Below are positions 53,056 to 63,691 of a stretch of 64,000 nt of DNA, piece after piece. The DNA is taken from NCBI GenBank assembly GCA_009746045.1, contig RPFO01000080.1, positions 10,416,242 to 10,480,241 on the forward strand. Direction: 5' to 3'. Each line of letters opens with the position of its first letter. Position 1 is the stretch's first letter. Source of the DNA: Mesostigma viride. Lineage: Eukaryota > Streptophyta > Mesostigmatophyceae > Mesostigmatales > Mesostigmataceae. The notes beneath the pieces were generated by a model. It saw nothing but the letters and a program-made list of their open reading frames with translations. It did no database searches and was not told the origin of the DNA. The position numbers and the translations under genes are program-made.

Positions 53056-53191
53056 ATTAATTAATTAATTAGTCTCGTGCTCCCGTTGGGGAGTCACGGA
53101 GCATTAACCCCGATGGATGGATGGATGGATGGATGGATGGATGGATGGATGGATGGATGGATGGATGGATGGATGGATGGATGGATGGATG
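53056..53191 (-). repeat. Truncated alpha tail and (GGAT)n microsatellite
   Basis: 53056-53105: TTAATTAA tail and about 35 bp of the alpha 3' end (GTGCTCCCGTTGGGGAGTC), an extreme 5' truncation. 53112-53191: about 20 perfect GGAT units. Confidence 0.85.
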
Positions 53192-54172
53192 GGTGCAAAC
53201 AGTCCTACCGGTATAAGCTATCTACATCCGCTACCTATGACATCTATCTAACAGCATTCTAACTACAACATCTATCTAGACAGTCTCACGCTGCCCGAGG
53301 GAACCTGTCTGGCGTGCCTCCCACGGGTTTGCACACGCGGGCGCTTCCCCACAGGGCGGGGCTCGTTGTCCTCTATGACCTGGGACGCTCTATGGGCTGT
53401 CCTTGCTCGCGCTCGCGTCCCCACTCCCCTGATTACCGTCATCCGCACGCTGTATGAGGGGTCGACCACTTCGGTGCGCACTCAACACGGCTTTACCCCG
53501 CCATGTCCACTGCAGACCGGCGTCTGGCAGGGTTGCGTCCTGTCGCCGTACCTGTTTATTATTGTAGTGGATTATGTTATGTGCCAGGCACGTGCTCGCT
53601 TTGCTAGCATTGCAGGCCGTGCCCCTGGCCTAGCGATCACGAACGAGCTTGGGGAAGGGGGGCCGACTAACTTGTAAGCAGAATTTACTAGCTGACCTCA
53701 TTTATGCCGACGTCATCACGCTCATCGAGAAGCCGGAGTCTGCCCAACTTTGGCTGGACTGCCTGGCGCTCGAGGCTCGGGCGGTTGGTCTAGAAATCAG
53801 CCCCACAACAGAGGCCCTGGCCCTCGGCATGGCAGGGCCCCCACCCATACTCCGCCTCTTAGTCGACATGCACCGAGGTCAACTACCCTATATACTTCAG
53901 GCCGCTTAATTCCAGCTGCTCGGCAGTTGGCTTCCCGACTGCAAGGACGACCTGACGACACGGATCGGCATGGCGTGGGCGCAACTCCATGACCACAGCC
54001 GCTGGTGGAGCAACCCTGCCCTACCCCGGATCGTCAAGCGCGACCTCTTCAGTTAAGGTCGGGCATTCCAGATGACGATCCTGACCTACGGCGCCGAGAC
54101 CTGGACACTGACGCAGGAGCTTGAGCAACGACTCGACGGCGCCGTCACCAAGATGCTGCGCAAGGCCCTTAT

Positions 54173-55308
54173 TAATTAATTAATTAATTAATTAATTAAT
54201 TAAACTCGTGCTCCCATTGGGGAGTCACGGAGCATGCACTGAAGTGCTTTTAATCCCTGTGTGTGCACTACAAGAGAAAGGGCAGAGACCCCCAGTCTCC
54301 TTCATGCCAAAGGCATGCCACAGCTGCAATCGGGCGCGGCTAGCTAAAAGGACAGGCTAACGATCCGGCAAACTGTGGGTGCAATAAGACCCATGTAAGC
54401 GGGGCATAACAAGTATAGCGTGGGCAAGTAATCTGACCATAGCACGGGCGTAGCATGGCTGTGCTAGGACTAGGCTTAGGCTATGGCTGGTTGTGTACCG
54501 TGCGTTGGCAGCACGTGACTAGGTATGTTGGCACAGCTAGGCGAACATTCTAGGCAATAGGCATGGCTGCCTTAGCGGCAGTGACTCCAATGGTTACAAT
54601 TGCTAGGGCTATTGCTATTCTAGCCCGCTGGGGGCGTCCACATCTTGTGGTTGATCATCAGGTCCCCGCCCCTCCAGTACACCTTGGGCTTCTGGGGGTC
54701 CTGCTTATGGCGGAGGTATTCCGGCCACAGGTCGCGTCGCTGCTGTTGCTGAGCGGGGGTCAGGTCGTCATCCAGCGTCCAGGTGAGGTCGTGCAACCTC
54801 TTGCGACGAGAGAGGAACCGCTGCTTATCCTCAGGGGAGGGGAAGGTGAGCAGGACTGGTGGGGGAGCCGCCTTGTCCCGTGAGTGGGGAAGGCGGTGGC
54901 ACCCACGCAGTTCTACCTCACCTACCAGGCCCATGAGGGTAAGAAGCTGGTTCTTGAGCTCGTCAGCAAGAGAGGTTGACGTCTCACCTGGCTTCTGGGG
55001 GACGTAGCACCACGCGGCACTCGCGGCGAGCGCGGTCGGTGACCTCCCGTTGCTGGGCCTGGCGGTGGTCCTCCAGCTCTTGGAGCTTCGTGGCGATGGC
55101 GTCGGTGGTGGAGGCGGTCGCTGACCGCAGCAGGTCCGCGTAGGAGAGCGGCGGGAGGTCACCAGCATCCTGCCGGGGTGGCTGGGATGCAATGGTGGCC
55201 GTCTGCTCCGCTATCTTGGGGACCTGTGTGGCCAGGGCCTCGGTGTGGGCGGTGATGGCCTCAAGCTTCTTCATGAGCACGCCGCACTTGCCCTCCACCT
55301 GCATGGTT
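54173..55308 (-). mobile_element. Alpha retroposon with ORF1 only (half-LINE)
   Basis: Flanked by an 11-bp duplication AAGGCCCTTAT (54162-54172, 55309-55319). On the minus strand it starts 4 nt before an ATG (55304), carries one ORF1-like gene, a ~450-bp 3' region, the stem-loop end and a TTAATTAATTAA tail (54173-54205). No RT is present; it must have been moved by another element's enzyme. Confidence 0.9.
54630..55304 (-). pseudogene. LINE ORF1-like nucleic-acid-binding protein
   Basis: About 220 codons with one frameshift near 55000. N-terminal half: a predicted coiled coil (MKKLEAITAHTEALATQV, TKLQELEDHRQAQQREVTD). C-terminal half: an L1 ORF1p-like domain (VLLTFPSPEDKQRFLSRRK, WTLDDDLTPAQQQQRRDLW, KVYWRGGDLMINH). 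ORF1 proteins of this type trimerise and coat element RNA. Relatives occur at 58490-59077 and 61460-62030. No RT follows. Confidence 0.7.
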
Positions 55309-55905
55309 AAGGCCCTTATAACATCCCCTTTGGTTTGCACATTAGTAATGAGGATTTGTACGCTGATTTGCCCTATGTTTCCCACATTCTTAGGCAGAGG
55401 CGCCTGGGCCTAGCCGGGCACATGGCCCGCTACAGATCGGGTAGACACATCAGATAATAGACTAGCTGGCACCAAGCCCGCCCAGCCTGGGCGATATGTC
55501 CTCACCTGGCGACTGGCGTGTCCCAGGCCGCGCGCGGCAGGGCCGCCACCCGTGGACTTTTCGTGATAGACTCGGCATGGACATGTGCTACACTAGCTAG
55601 ACGTAACGGGCTCACACCCGGGCCGAGCCTCCTGGTTTGTCTGTAATATGGAGGCAGATGGTACGCAAGGATAGATGGCCGAAGTAGTGATGAAGGAGAC
55701 CACCGGCCCCAAGTCTGCCCGGGGGGCTCCGCGTGTGACCGCGTATGGCATTCATAGCGATTCGGGCCGTGGTGCCCACAACCCTGAGTGTAAGTAGGAC
55801 CTAGATAGCTTACACCATCCGGCATTCCATCCCACTGATGCTCCCCTCCCACTGAGGACTAATGCTCACATGACGCAGTCACGTGTCTATTAATTAACTA
55901 ATTAA

Positions 55906-57110
55906 TTAATCCCTGATCGAAGCTATCACGCAGTATTGGCGAGCATGCAAACGCACCTCGACGCAGCGCAGCCTGGCGGCTGCGCTGAGCCCCGAAGCTA
56001 CGTCTGCAGCTAGGCCCCCTCAGTGGCCTCGAAGGCAGCGGTACCACTAATCAAAACTTGGTGGTTTATACTCGGCTCCTCCTTCGGCATCGCCTAGCTG
56101 AGCCCAAACGCAGTCGCCCTGCAACCCGAGACCTATATATAGCTGAGCTGCCCAGATGAGCACGACTTTGACGTCAACCAGCCCGGCATTATTCAGCAGT
56201 CCCCCCGAGAACTCCTGACGCACGTGTTCTATGGGTCGTCGAGGCCTCGCTTCCATTGCACTATGCGAGTACTTCCGCCACCGGCAGAGTCTCCGTGAGC
56301 CAGGAGGGCTCTCCCTTCCTTCCGCTGCCGACTTGCAAAATTACACCCGCCCTCACCTCGATCCAGATCTGCGCCCTTCTCTCCTCCTCCAGCGCACCGG
56401 CGAGGAGCTCTGGGCTTCCCACCGCCGTAACCCGTACCCCCCCCCCCCCCGTGACCGAAGCCGGTGTCCGCTCCCTCCAACTTACTACGGAGGCCTTCGA
56501 GCAGCACGTACGTGACGTCGATCCCCCGACACGTACCCAGGCTCGCTGCAGATGTGGCAGCCATGGGCGGCACGCTGGCTACCGAGCTCCCCCTTCAGCT
56601 CTCCACCGCCGCCACCGCCAGTGCCTCAGTCCACCCTCCTCGCTTCCACTAGCTCCAAAGCCACACCACCGCCACCACCAACACCATCACTGCCCAGCTC
56701 CTTGACATCGACCAGCGCCTCAAGAACAACGCCATCGCCATCGACTGCCTGCAAACTGACACGCGGCCGCCCGTCACCGGGCCCAGGCGGTGAAGGACAT
56801 TGCCACCAGGCCAGCCCCGGCTGGCCTAGCCGGCGATCGTCCGATCGATGCATGCCCCTCCCACCCGCTGACCTGGGCCGGCCGCCATGATAATGAACCC
56901 GTACACCGTGTTGGTTCGTACGGCACCTCGGGTATGAAAATACGCCGTATTCCACGGTACTGGCGCTTTCGACTGCGTATGCCGTACGATTTTCACTTTT
57001 TTTCACTTTGGACTTGGCCGATTGTGGAGGTCGCAGACGTGACACGCGGTGGGGAGAGGCCCAGACCTGTCAGTGGTACTGAAATTGCTGAAATTGCAGC
57101 GAGTGCATAG
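55906..57110 (+). pseudogene. Degenerate LINE ORF1-like region
   Basis: GC-rich, repeatedly broken frames. A segment near 56680-56780 (ITAQLLDIDQRLKNNAIAID) resembles the coiled-coil part of the ORF1 proteins nearby, and 56460-56520 (TTEAFEQHVRDVDPPTR) looks coding. Short in-frame-destroying insertions are common. No domain can be assigned with confidence. Confidence 0.4.
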
Positions 57111-57429
57111 CTACTTGCTAGTACAAGCGTGACGGTGTGCCTTTCTACATTTTTTGACAGGATTTTTTATTGCGTGGGAGAAAAGCTGTAAGGGGACAGA
57201 CAGCGTATGGACAGCATGGCAGAATCATAAGGTTTAGGGACGGGTGCACTTCCAGAAAGACGCAGAAGAGTGAAGACGCAAACAATAGTGAAGACGCAAA
57301 TAGAGGGTGCCGGGTGCGCCGGTTCATGTACTGTATTGTGCGCTAGGCAATCCTAAAAGAGGCGACCATGCCTAGAGTTCCAGTCGTCAAAAGGGGAGAG
57401 GAGTATCAATACCTCCACCTGATTGACGA
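57111..57429. other. No gene recognised
   Basis: Unique-looking sequence with a duplicated AGTGAAGACGCAAA motif near 57280-57300. It may hold the end of a hAT element. Confidence 0.4.
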
Positions 57430-57951
57430 GGTGGAAAAGACCGTGAGTGGGGAAGACGTGGCAGTCGGCCAGAGGTGGCCAGGCGTGCAAGCTGTGCGAT
57501 TACAAGTTTGGCAGGCCTGGCAACTTTAGCAAGGATTGCGCTGTCGGCCATCTCGGCCACATCCCCAACAAGGGAGCCACATTTTGCCAGTGCTCAGTCT
57601 AGGAATGTAAAAGGCCTGATCGGGAGGCTTCAGGCGGCTGAGGCAGCCCGGTTGGAAAAGGAGCAAAAGGCAGTGCTCGGTGCCCGCGTTGCCAAGGCCC
57701 TTCTGCCTGCCGCTGCCCCGGGTGCTGGCCCTTGTGGCTCTGGCAAGGCAGTGCAGAAGACGATTCCACAGTGCTTTTCCAATGCGCAGCTCCAGGAAGT
57801 CCGCCTTGCCCAGGCCTCTTTCTTTTACGAGAATGGCATTCCGTTTCACGTCGCCGCTAGCGCCTCGTACAAGAACATGATCGCGGCAGTGCATGGCAAA
57901 GTATGGACCTGCCGCAGCAGTGAAGGTCAATTCTGGGTTCATTGCCAATGA
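57430..57951 (+). pseudogene. hAT transposase-like N-terminal fragment (BED finger)
   Basis: Around 57484 a frame reads ACKLCDYKFGRPGNFSKD, then VGHLGHIPNKGATFCQC, a BED-finger-like arrangement, ending at a TAG near 57598. A second frame (57600-57949) reads QCFSNAQLQEVRLAQASFFY and ENGIPFHVAASASYKNMIAA, the pattern that opens the core of hAT transposases (domesticated relatives share it). It then stops. Two frames and the missing catalytic core make it a remnant. Confidence 0.6.
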
Positions 57952-58485
57952 TTTTATTTTTTAGGGATTTGTGGCATGCACTTGTTGTCATTATTGTGCA
58001 GCGAAGCTGCCATCTATAGTGCTATGACATCCTCTGCATCGAGGCTGCCAGAGCTCTGGGTGCATTATACCATTCAATCAATCATGTATTATGTTGTCAA
58101 TTATGCATTGTAATAAAAGAGACCGGTGTTAGATGGTCAATAGTTTGCATGTCCACAATATACAAATGTACTTGAAGGATGTATTGCAATGTCGATCTAA
58201 GTGTGGCAGGTGGCAAGTCACTGCCATTATGCTCATCAATGAATAGCAGAGAGCATAGTACATAGTAACATTTGTTGGCTGCAGGGCCACACATCCTTAG
58301 AATACCCCGTACTTTAAGCCTTGGCCTCAATAATACCCCGTACTTTTTTACCACAATTTCAAAAATACCCCGTGTGCCGTACTGCGTATTTTTTCGCGTA
58401 TTTTTGACCCCTCGCAAAAATACCTGTGTTTTTACAGTACGCAAGGGTTTTACCGAGCCACCCCGTACTGCCGTACAGACCAACA
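57952..58485. other. No gene recognised; repeated CCCCGTACTTT motif
   Basis: AT-rich stretch, then 58300-58400 with ATACCCCGTACTTT and ATACCCCGTGTGCC motifs, maybe an insertion end. Nothing coding. Confidence 0.45.
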
Positions 58486-59088
58486 CGGCCCGTACACCAT
58501 GGTCAGCACCACTACCTCGATCCGCCATGATCAAGCAGCAGACGCTTGACCTCCGTGAGGAGGCCGAGCTCGACAAGCGCAGCCGCAACGTCATCGTCAA
58601 GCACTTCGACCAGACGACCACTCTGGGCACCAGGTGAGATATCGACTGAACTCCGACGAGTCCGTTGCAATTAAGCCAAGGCATTTTAGAACAAAATCCT
58701 TGCCCCCATGGCCTTCATTGGTGAGCTTAACCTGGAGGCTACCCGCCTTCCCCGCTCGCGGGGTAAGGCTGGATCGACTGCCCCCGCTGCTCCTCACCTT
58801 TGAGTTCATGGCCGGGACAAGCTGCTGTTTCTCAAGTGCCGCAAGCGGCTCGTGGGGACCTCCTACACGCGCTGGACGACGACTTGACCCTCAGGTGCCA
58901 CAGCAACAACGGCGTCGGGAGCTAATATGGCCGACCTATACCGGCTCCAGCTCCGGTAGACAGCAGGTCCGAAGAAGCCGGTAAACTGGAAGGGGGCGGT
59001 CATCTACGTTGACCACAAGCCCTGGCAGGCGACCCCGGCCTGCCCCAGCAAACACACCAACCCCAGCGGCTAGGGGGATATATAGCAG

Positions 59089-60270
59089 CAGCGCCTGACC
59101 TCCTGGACCCCAGCAGCCCTTTGCCCTTCGTCACCGCCATCCAGGAGGCCTATGCTGAGATCCAGCAGGCCTGTTCTCCCGTCCGTGCCGCTCAGGCGGT
59201 ACAGCGCCACCTCCCTCGCGGCACTCCTTCGGTCGCCTCCGTTCAATCTCCCGCCGCATTCCCTGCTCGCGTCATCGATAAACACCAGAAAACCTACGCG
59301 GGTATTCTGCACACGGCTGATTGGATTGCTCTTTTCGCGGACCTCAACGCCCAGGGACGTGCGTGGCTGTTCTCGCTTTCCTTGCGGAGTGTGGGCTCGG
59401 CGTACCTTCGTGCTCTTCCCATGGCCCCCCCATTCGCCTTGGCTCCCAGCCACTACTCGGTGGCGCTCCGGCACCAGCTATTTGCCCCGCAGCCTCTTGT
59501 TCCGGCCGGGCGGCCTTGTGGTAGCTGTGGGCAGCCGCTGGATCCCACGGGGACTCACTACCTTGCCTGCATGGGGGGCCAACAGAATCAGAATTGGTAT
59601 TTGTATTTGCACACTGTCCTCCTGACGGTGGTGCTCGCCATGATCCGGTCGGTTTTCCCCCACGCGAACATCCGGTCCGAGGATGCGGATGGCGCTGCCT
59701 TCTATTCCCCCAACCACCGGCCTGACATCGTGGTGCTGGACTTTGAGGGGGGTGGCCGGCATCTGCTTATTGACGTTTCGGTGGCGCGGCCCTTGGCTCT
59801 TAGCCACGTGGCTGGGGCCTCCCTCACGGCAGGTTACACGGCGGACCGGGCGGAGCGGGCCAAGCTCCTGGCCTACGGCGACGTCGGGCACCATCGTGTG
59901 GTGCCCTTTGTCCTGGAGGAGTTTGGGGCCATGGGGCCCCTGACCTCCGCCTTCTTCAAGGAGTGTTGCCGGCTCCGGGAGGACCGGCTGGACCTGGAGG
60001 GCCAGCGGGCCCCATGGTCGGCGCGGACCTGGACGTCATATTGGCGTCAGCGCTTGTCGGTGGCGCTGACTCGGGCCATGGCTGACATCATGCTCCGCCG
60101 TACGCGGGCTGATTTTGCGGTGCAGCAGGGCTATTAGGTTCCTCCCGTTAGGCGTTTCCATTGGTCTTATCGTAGTATAGAGCCTTGACATGGCTCTGTA
60201 TATAGGTTTATAGCTGGGCGTTTGCTTTGGTTTGAGTGATTTCACTCTGCTGTAAGTAATTATATTTTTA
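59089..60270 (+). mobile_element. RLE LINE, 5'-truncated copy with intact endonuclease end
   Basis: Target duplication ATATATAGCAG (59078-59088, 60271-60281). It is homologous nearly base for base to 7466-8650 but lacks the two small insertions of that copy. 3' end TTATATTTTTA with no poly(A). Confidence 0.93.
59121..60137 (+). CDS. C-terminal 338 residues of the RLE LINE protein (zinc finger and endonuclease)
   Basis: A single open frame to the TAG at 60135. CCHC finger Cys133, Cys136, His146, Cys150 (CGSCG ... HYLAC). The restriction-like endonuclease core follows: RPDIVVLDFEGGGRHLLIDV with PD at 201-202 and Asp218, then a basic C-terminal tail. The RT was lost at insertion, so the ATG used here is internal to the ancestral protein and the fragment is unlikely to be a working gene. 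It is the best reference sequence for this end of the family. Confidence 0.85.
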   Translation: MPFVTAIQEAYAEIQQACSPVRAAQAVQRHLPRGTPSVASVQSPAAFPARVIDKHQKTYAGILHTADWIALFADLNAQGRAWLFSLSLRSVGSAYLRALPMAPPFALAPSHYSVALRHQLFAPQPLVPAGRPCGSCGQPLDPTGTHYLACMGGQQNQNWYLYLHTVLLTVVLAMIRSVFPHANIRSEDADGAAFYSPNHRPDIVVLDFEGGGRHLLIDVSVARPLALSHVAGASLTAGYTADRAERAKLLAYGDVGHHRVVPFVLEEFGAMGPLTSAFFKECCRLREDRLDLEGQRAPWSARTWTSYWRQRLSVALTRAMADIMLRRTRADFAVQQGY

Positions 60271-61015
60271 ATATATAGCAGTAGTGTAGAATAGTAAGGC
60301 TTAGCCGACGTGGCCCGCGCCCATGCATGTGCATGTATGCCGGCCTAGGGCGGCCCCCCATTGTCGTCTATGCCCCACACACTGGGCCGACCCTAGCTGC
60401 CGAATGACCGCGATTCAAGCGGTTTTCAACCAGTTGCTCGACCTTGAGCGACAGATCCCACGTCAAATCGTCAATGCATCGTTGCATGTCTGTCATCTTG
60501 GTGGATGACTGCATGGATGCCAATGCGCGACCCTGCCCGTGGGCCGCGGGGCTGCATGTACGCGCCGGGCCTTAACCGCGGCATGTGCCTCCAAAGCTGT
60601 GACTTTCAGCACAGTGCTTCGAAAGTCTTCATGTATCTCCTGCTGAACCAAATGCGTGTGCCTGCCTCGATTCCCACCTAGGTCATAATAGGTGAGTCCC
60701 AGATTATCGACTTGATCCGTGTAGTGTGAGTTCGTGCGCCGTAATATACGTACGGTAAATATGCTGTATTATAGAATCATTATTTGCTCACGTCTCCATA
60801 GCAATGAAATGCTCACCCACAGGGGATGCCCCGGATCGTTTATATGGTTAGACGGGTCCGATTGAGCACCCTGTGGCATGCCTGTGGCGTGAGGGAAGGG
60901 GGGGGTCTCTGCCGGCCCCTACCTGTTGTGCACACCGCTCATGCAGGGATGATTAAAAGCACTTCGGTGCTCCGGACGTGACTCCCCAACGGGAGCACGT
61001 GTTAAATTAATTAAT

Positions 61016-61455
61016 TTATCAATTTGATACAATATACGGGTGGGGTGGGGTGGGGGAAGGGGGGGGGGGGGCGTACCTACGCACTATAGGAATACGTACG
61101 CTGTATCCAGAATTAAATTATAAAAGCAAATACGCCGCTGCCATCATACGTATTTTCGCGTATTATTATACGGCACGCAGCGCCAGACCTAGTAGTTTTT
61201 GGAATAGTAGCTCGCCTTAGTAGGCAGGTACGCAGCCTAAACCGTACTCGGGTCGAGTACGGGCCTACGGTTGGTCCTGCTTGGCATCTCCGGCCAGTTC
61301 GCGGCGTGAACGTATACGTAAACCATGCAATGATGGCAAAACGAGACCGACTCATTGCATAGTAGTAGTATGAAATACTGTAATCATGACGTCCGCGGCC
61401 ATGGAGCCGGTGCAGTAAACTGACTGGTAGTGATATTAAATTAATATATAATTGG
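61016..61455. other. No gene recognised; GT/GGGG-rich then AT-rich
   Basis: Contains a G-rich tract (GGGTGGGGTGGGGTGGGGGA, 61038-61070) and short ATACG/CGTATT palindromic pieces. Confidence 0.45.
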
Positions 61456-62260
61456 CCCAAGCGGCGACGCCCCTCCCACCCAGACCTGGGCGGACCTGCT
61501 CAAGCACCACGCCACCTCCACCACCTCCACCATCGCGGCGCAGCTTAAACAACAAGCCCTCGACCTCCGCAAGGATCGAGGCCGACCGCACCCAGCGCAG
61601 CCACAACGTCATATAGTAGTCAAGAACTTCGCCCAGCCGGTAGGTGAGGACTCGACGACTCTTCTTACGGCATTTAAGCGCGCGACATTTTTGCCCCCAT
61701 GCACATTACTGGTGAGCTGCGCATGTCGGCTGTTCGCCTCCCCCGTGCGCGGGGTAAGGCTGGCCCGGCACCTGTGCTCCTCACCTTTAAGTACATGGCG
61801 GACAAGGTGTTGTTAATTAAACCGCAAGAAGCTCTCGGGGACTCACTTCACGCTGGACGACGACCTGACCCTGGCCCAGCAACAACGGCAACGCGAGCTA
61901 TGGCCGACCTACCTCCAGATACGGCAAAGCGCAGGGGGGAAACCGGCACATATGCTGGAGGGGGGACGTCATCCACGTCGACCACAAGCCCTGGCAGGCA
62001 CCCCCTGCCACCTCAGCAACGTACCTGCAGTCTAGGAAATATAGCAGTAGTGTAGATTAGTAAGGCTTAGCCTACCACGCGGCCCCAGCGCATGTGCGTT
62101 CACACTGGCCATGGATGATGCATTAAGAGTTTTGCCACGCCCTGCCTATATAATGGGACCTCCCATGGATGTTGCATTAAGAATTTAGCCATGCTATGCC
62201 TATGCAGAGAGACGCTCTCTGCTGAGAAGCCGGCATGCCCTAGCTCTTGTATAGCCATGA
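61456..62260 (+). pseudogene. Beta-type retroposon with ORF1 remnant
   Basis: ORF1-like pieces TWADLLKHHATSTTSTIAAQ (61480), RSHNVI (61597), RLPRARGKAGPAPVLLTFKY (61735) and VDHKPWQA (61975) in different frames. A TTAATTAA sits inside the gene at 61812, where relatives have none. The 3' region from 62039 matches 60271 onward at first and the beta copy at 50295-50857 thereafter. Confidence 0.6.
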
Positions 62261-62860
62261 TGATCTTCCTCCCCCATGACAGGCTCCCCTTAGCGCTGGG
62301 TTGAGCTTGATAGATCGTGGTGGTGCCGGTATCCTTGAGGCACCTAGAGCAAGTGTTCACTACAATACGGTTCGTAGGAGACGCGAAATGAGTGAGAATG
62401 TTACCCGAGCGGTAACGAGTGATTCGCACCGTTGATTTTAACATATGTTTCTTTTCTTGCGCCATTTGGCGAGCATCGACTGGAGCCTGAACCTAGCGGG
62501 GGGAATCGTGCGGGGGAATCTTGCGGGGGAATCTTGCGGGGAAAAATTCCGAACGTGAATTTAGCGAATTCCTACTACATTTTGCTTGGTACACGCTACT
62601 ACTACAGTTTCGTCACTGAAAATTTTCTGTAGTTGCGTTGGTGTTTCGTACGTTCCGCTTAAATTTTCGTGTTCAGTGCCCAGATCACAATTTGATCCGG
62701 GAGCAAAATGATTGGCTGTACGGTACGAACCAAAAACGAAATTTTAGTATCTAAGTTCCGCAGCGCTTGCTGAATTTGCCCCGGAAGCCCGGGGGCACTT
62801 TCCCCGCTGAAAAAGGTGTCCGCGGAAGCGTATTGTAGTGTGCTTACATTCCACTCTTGC
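62261..62860. other. No gene recognised
   Basis: Contains three close repeats of GGGGGAATCTTGC (62500-62540). AT-rich afterwards. Confidence 0.5.
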
Positions 62861-62864
62861 AGGA

Positions 62865-63110
62865 AGTAGCCCAGAATCCATATGCCCCTTCTCGGGGATA
62901 TGTGCTACATGTACTCCCAACGGAGTTATGTTACTAATTAATATCATTGGAACATATCTCCGTTGGGAGTACATGTACTGAGCACAACATATCCCTGAGA
63001 AGGGGCATATGGCTCTTGATACAGTCTGGGCTACTTCATGCAAGGGTAGGATCAGTGTAACTGACTACACCTGCCGTCTGGCCTCTGGGCATGCACAAAA
63101 TGCACCTGCA
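62865..63110. repeat. Tail-to-tail inverted pair of beta 3' ends
   Basis: 62869-62930 (CCATATGCCCCTTCTCGGGG ... CATGTACTCCCAACGGAG) is repeated in inverse at 62967-63031 around an ACTAATTAATATC centre. Both halves are beta 3' ends sharing the AT tail; the right half continues as a minus-oriented copy to about 63110. Confidence 0.8.
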
Positions 63111-63691
63111 CCGCCATGATGTATCATACCTACAAGGCCTGGCACCGTTGTTGCGGGCGATGGCGGTGACGGCGGGGGCCGAGCAGGGTCGGGGCTGGGG
63201 CGCTGGCACGGCGGTATCCATATGGGGGTCGCCATTATTGGAGGAAGGCGGTCCTGGCCGTTAGTGCGGACGATGAAGACGCCATTAAAGAGGCGGGCAT
63301 AGATGCTGCACCGTTGTTGCGGGTTGGCCTGCTTGGCTGCCCGAGCCTCAGTGGTGGACCTCCGGCTGGTTCAGGGCGGCAGCCCGGGCCTCTAGCTGCT
63401 CCGGGGTACAGTAATCGTCCATGCTCCGTCAGTTGCCGGTATCGTGGAGGTTCCGGCGGGCCTTCTGCACCTGCAGTTTGTCCTCCTTAATTGCGGTTGA
63501 ATTCCACCAAGACGGCCGGTGGTGGGGCCGCCGAGCCGGTGTGCCGTTTTAATGTCGACGCTTTGGGCCACCGTACGCCGAGCTTCCGGCCCCAGGAAGG
63601 GGTTGCCCCGGAGGTAGGTGCCCAGGCGTGCATCGTTGACGTTCGAGGGGACGCCACGTACCACAATACTGCATGCGCGAATGGGTTCGTG
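63111..63691 (-). pseudogene. ORF1-like fragment, minus strand
   Basis: A 100-codon frame (63694-63392) contains CSIVVRGVPSNVNDARLGTY and TAHRLGGPTTGRLGG, in the style of the RNA-binding part of a LINE ORF1. It then degrades into GC-rich frames. Interrupted on its N-terminal side by the element at 63692. Confidence 0.45.

Larger units (their letters stand above)
53360..55905 (+). pseudogene. Gamma LINE copy 3, split by an alpha retroposon
   Basis: RT from TWDALWAVLARARVP through GVWQGCVLSPYLF to LADLIYADVITLI, where the catalytic YADD has become YADV. Frames are then broken repeatedly by short insertions. At 54172 an alpha element intervenes and the LINE resumes at 55320 (ATAACATCCCC), running to the same 3' end as copy 1 (CACATGACGCAGTCACGTG, then a TTAA-rich tail at 55890-55905). 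Compared with copy 1 it has many 2-4 bp insertions. Confidence 0.85.
58490..61015 (+). mobile_element. Alpha-type retroposon with ORF1 remnant, split by an RLE LINE
   Basis: ORF1-like remnants at 58525-58610 (QTLDLREEAELDKRSRNVIV) and 58690-59030 (RLPRSRGKAG, then broken DDDLT... and VDHKPWQA). The element is interrupted at 59088 by the RLE LINE and resumes at 60282 (TAGTGTAGAATAGTAAGGCT), with a long 3' region ending in ACTCCCCAACGGGAGCAC and an AATTAATTAATTTA tail (about 61000-61015). The region 60300-60900 holds no gene. Confidence 0.65.

Noticed and set aside
57475-57951. Intact host BED-finger gene
   Set aside because: The finger and the downstream helix block are in different frames with a stop between, and the catalytic part is missing; better read as a hAT remnant.
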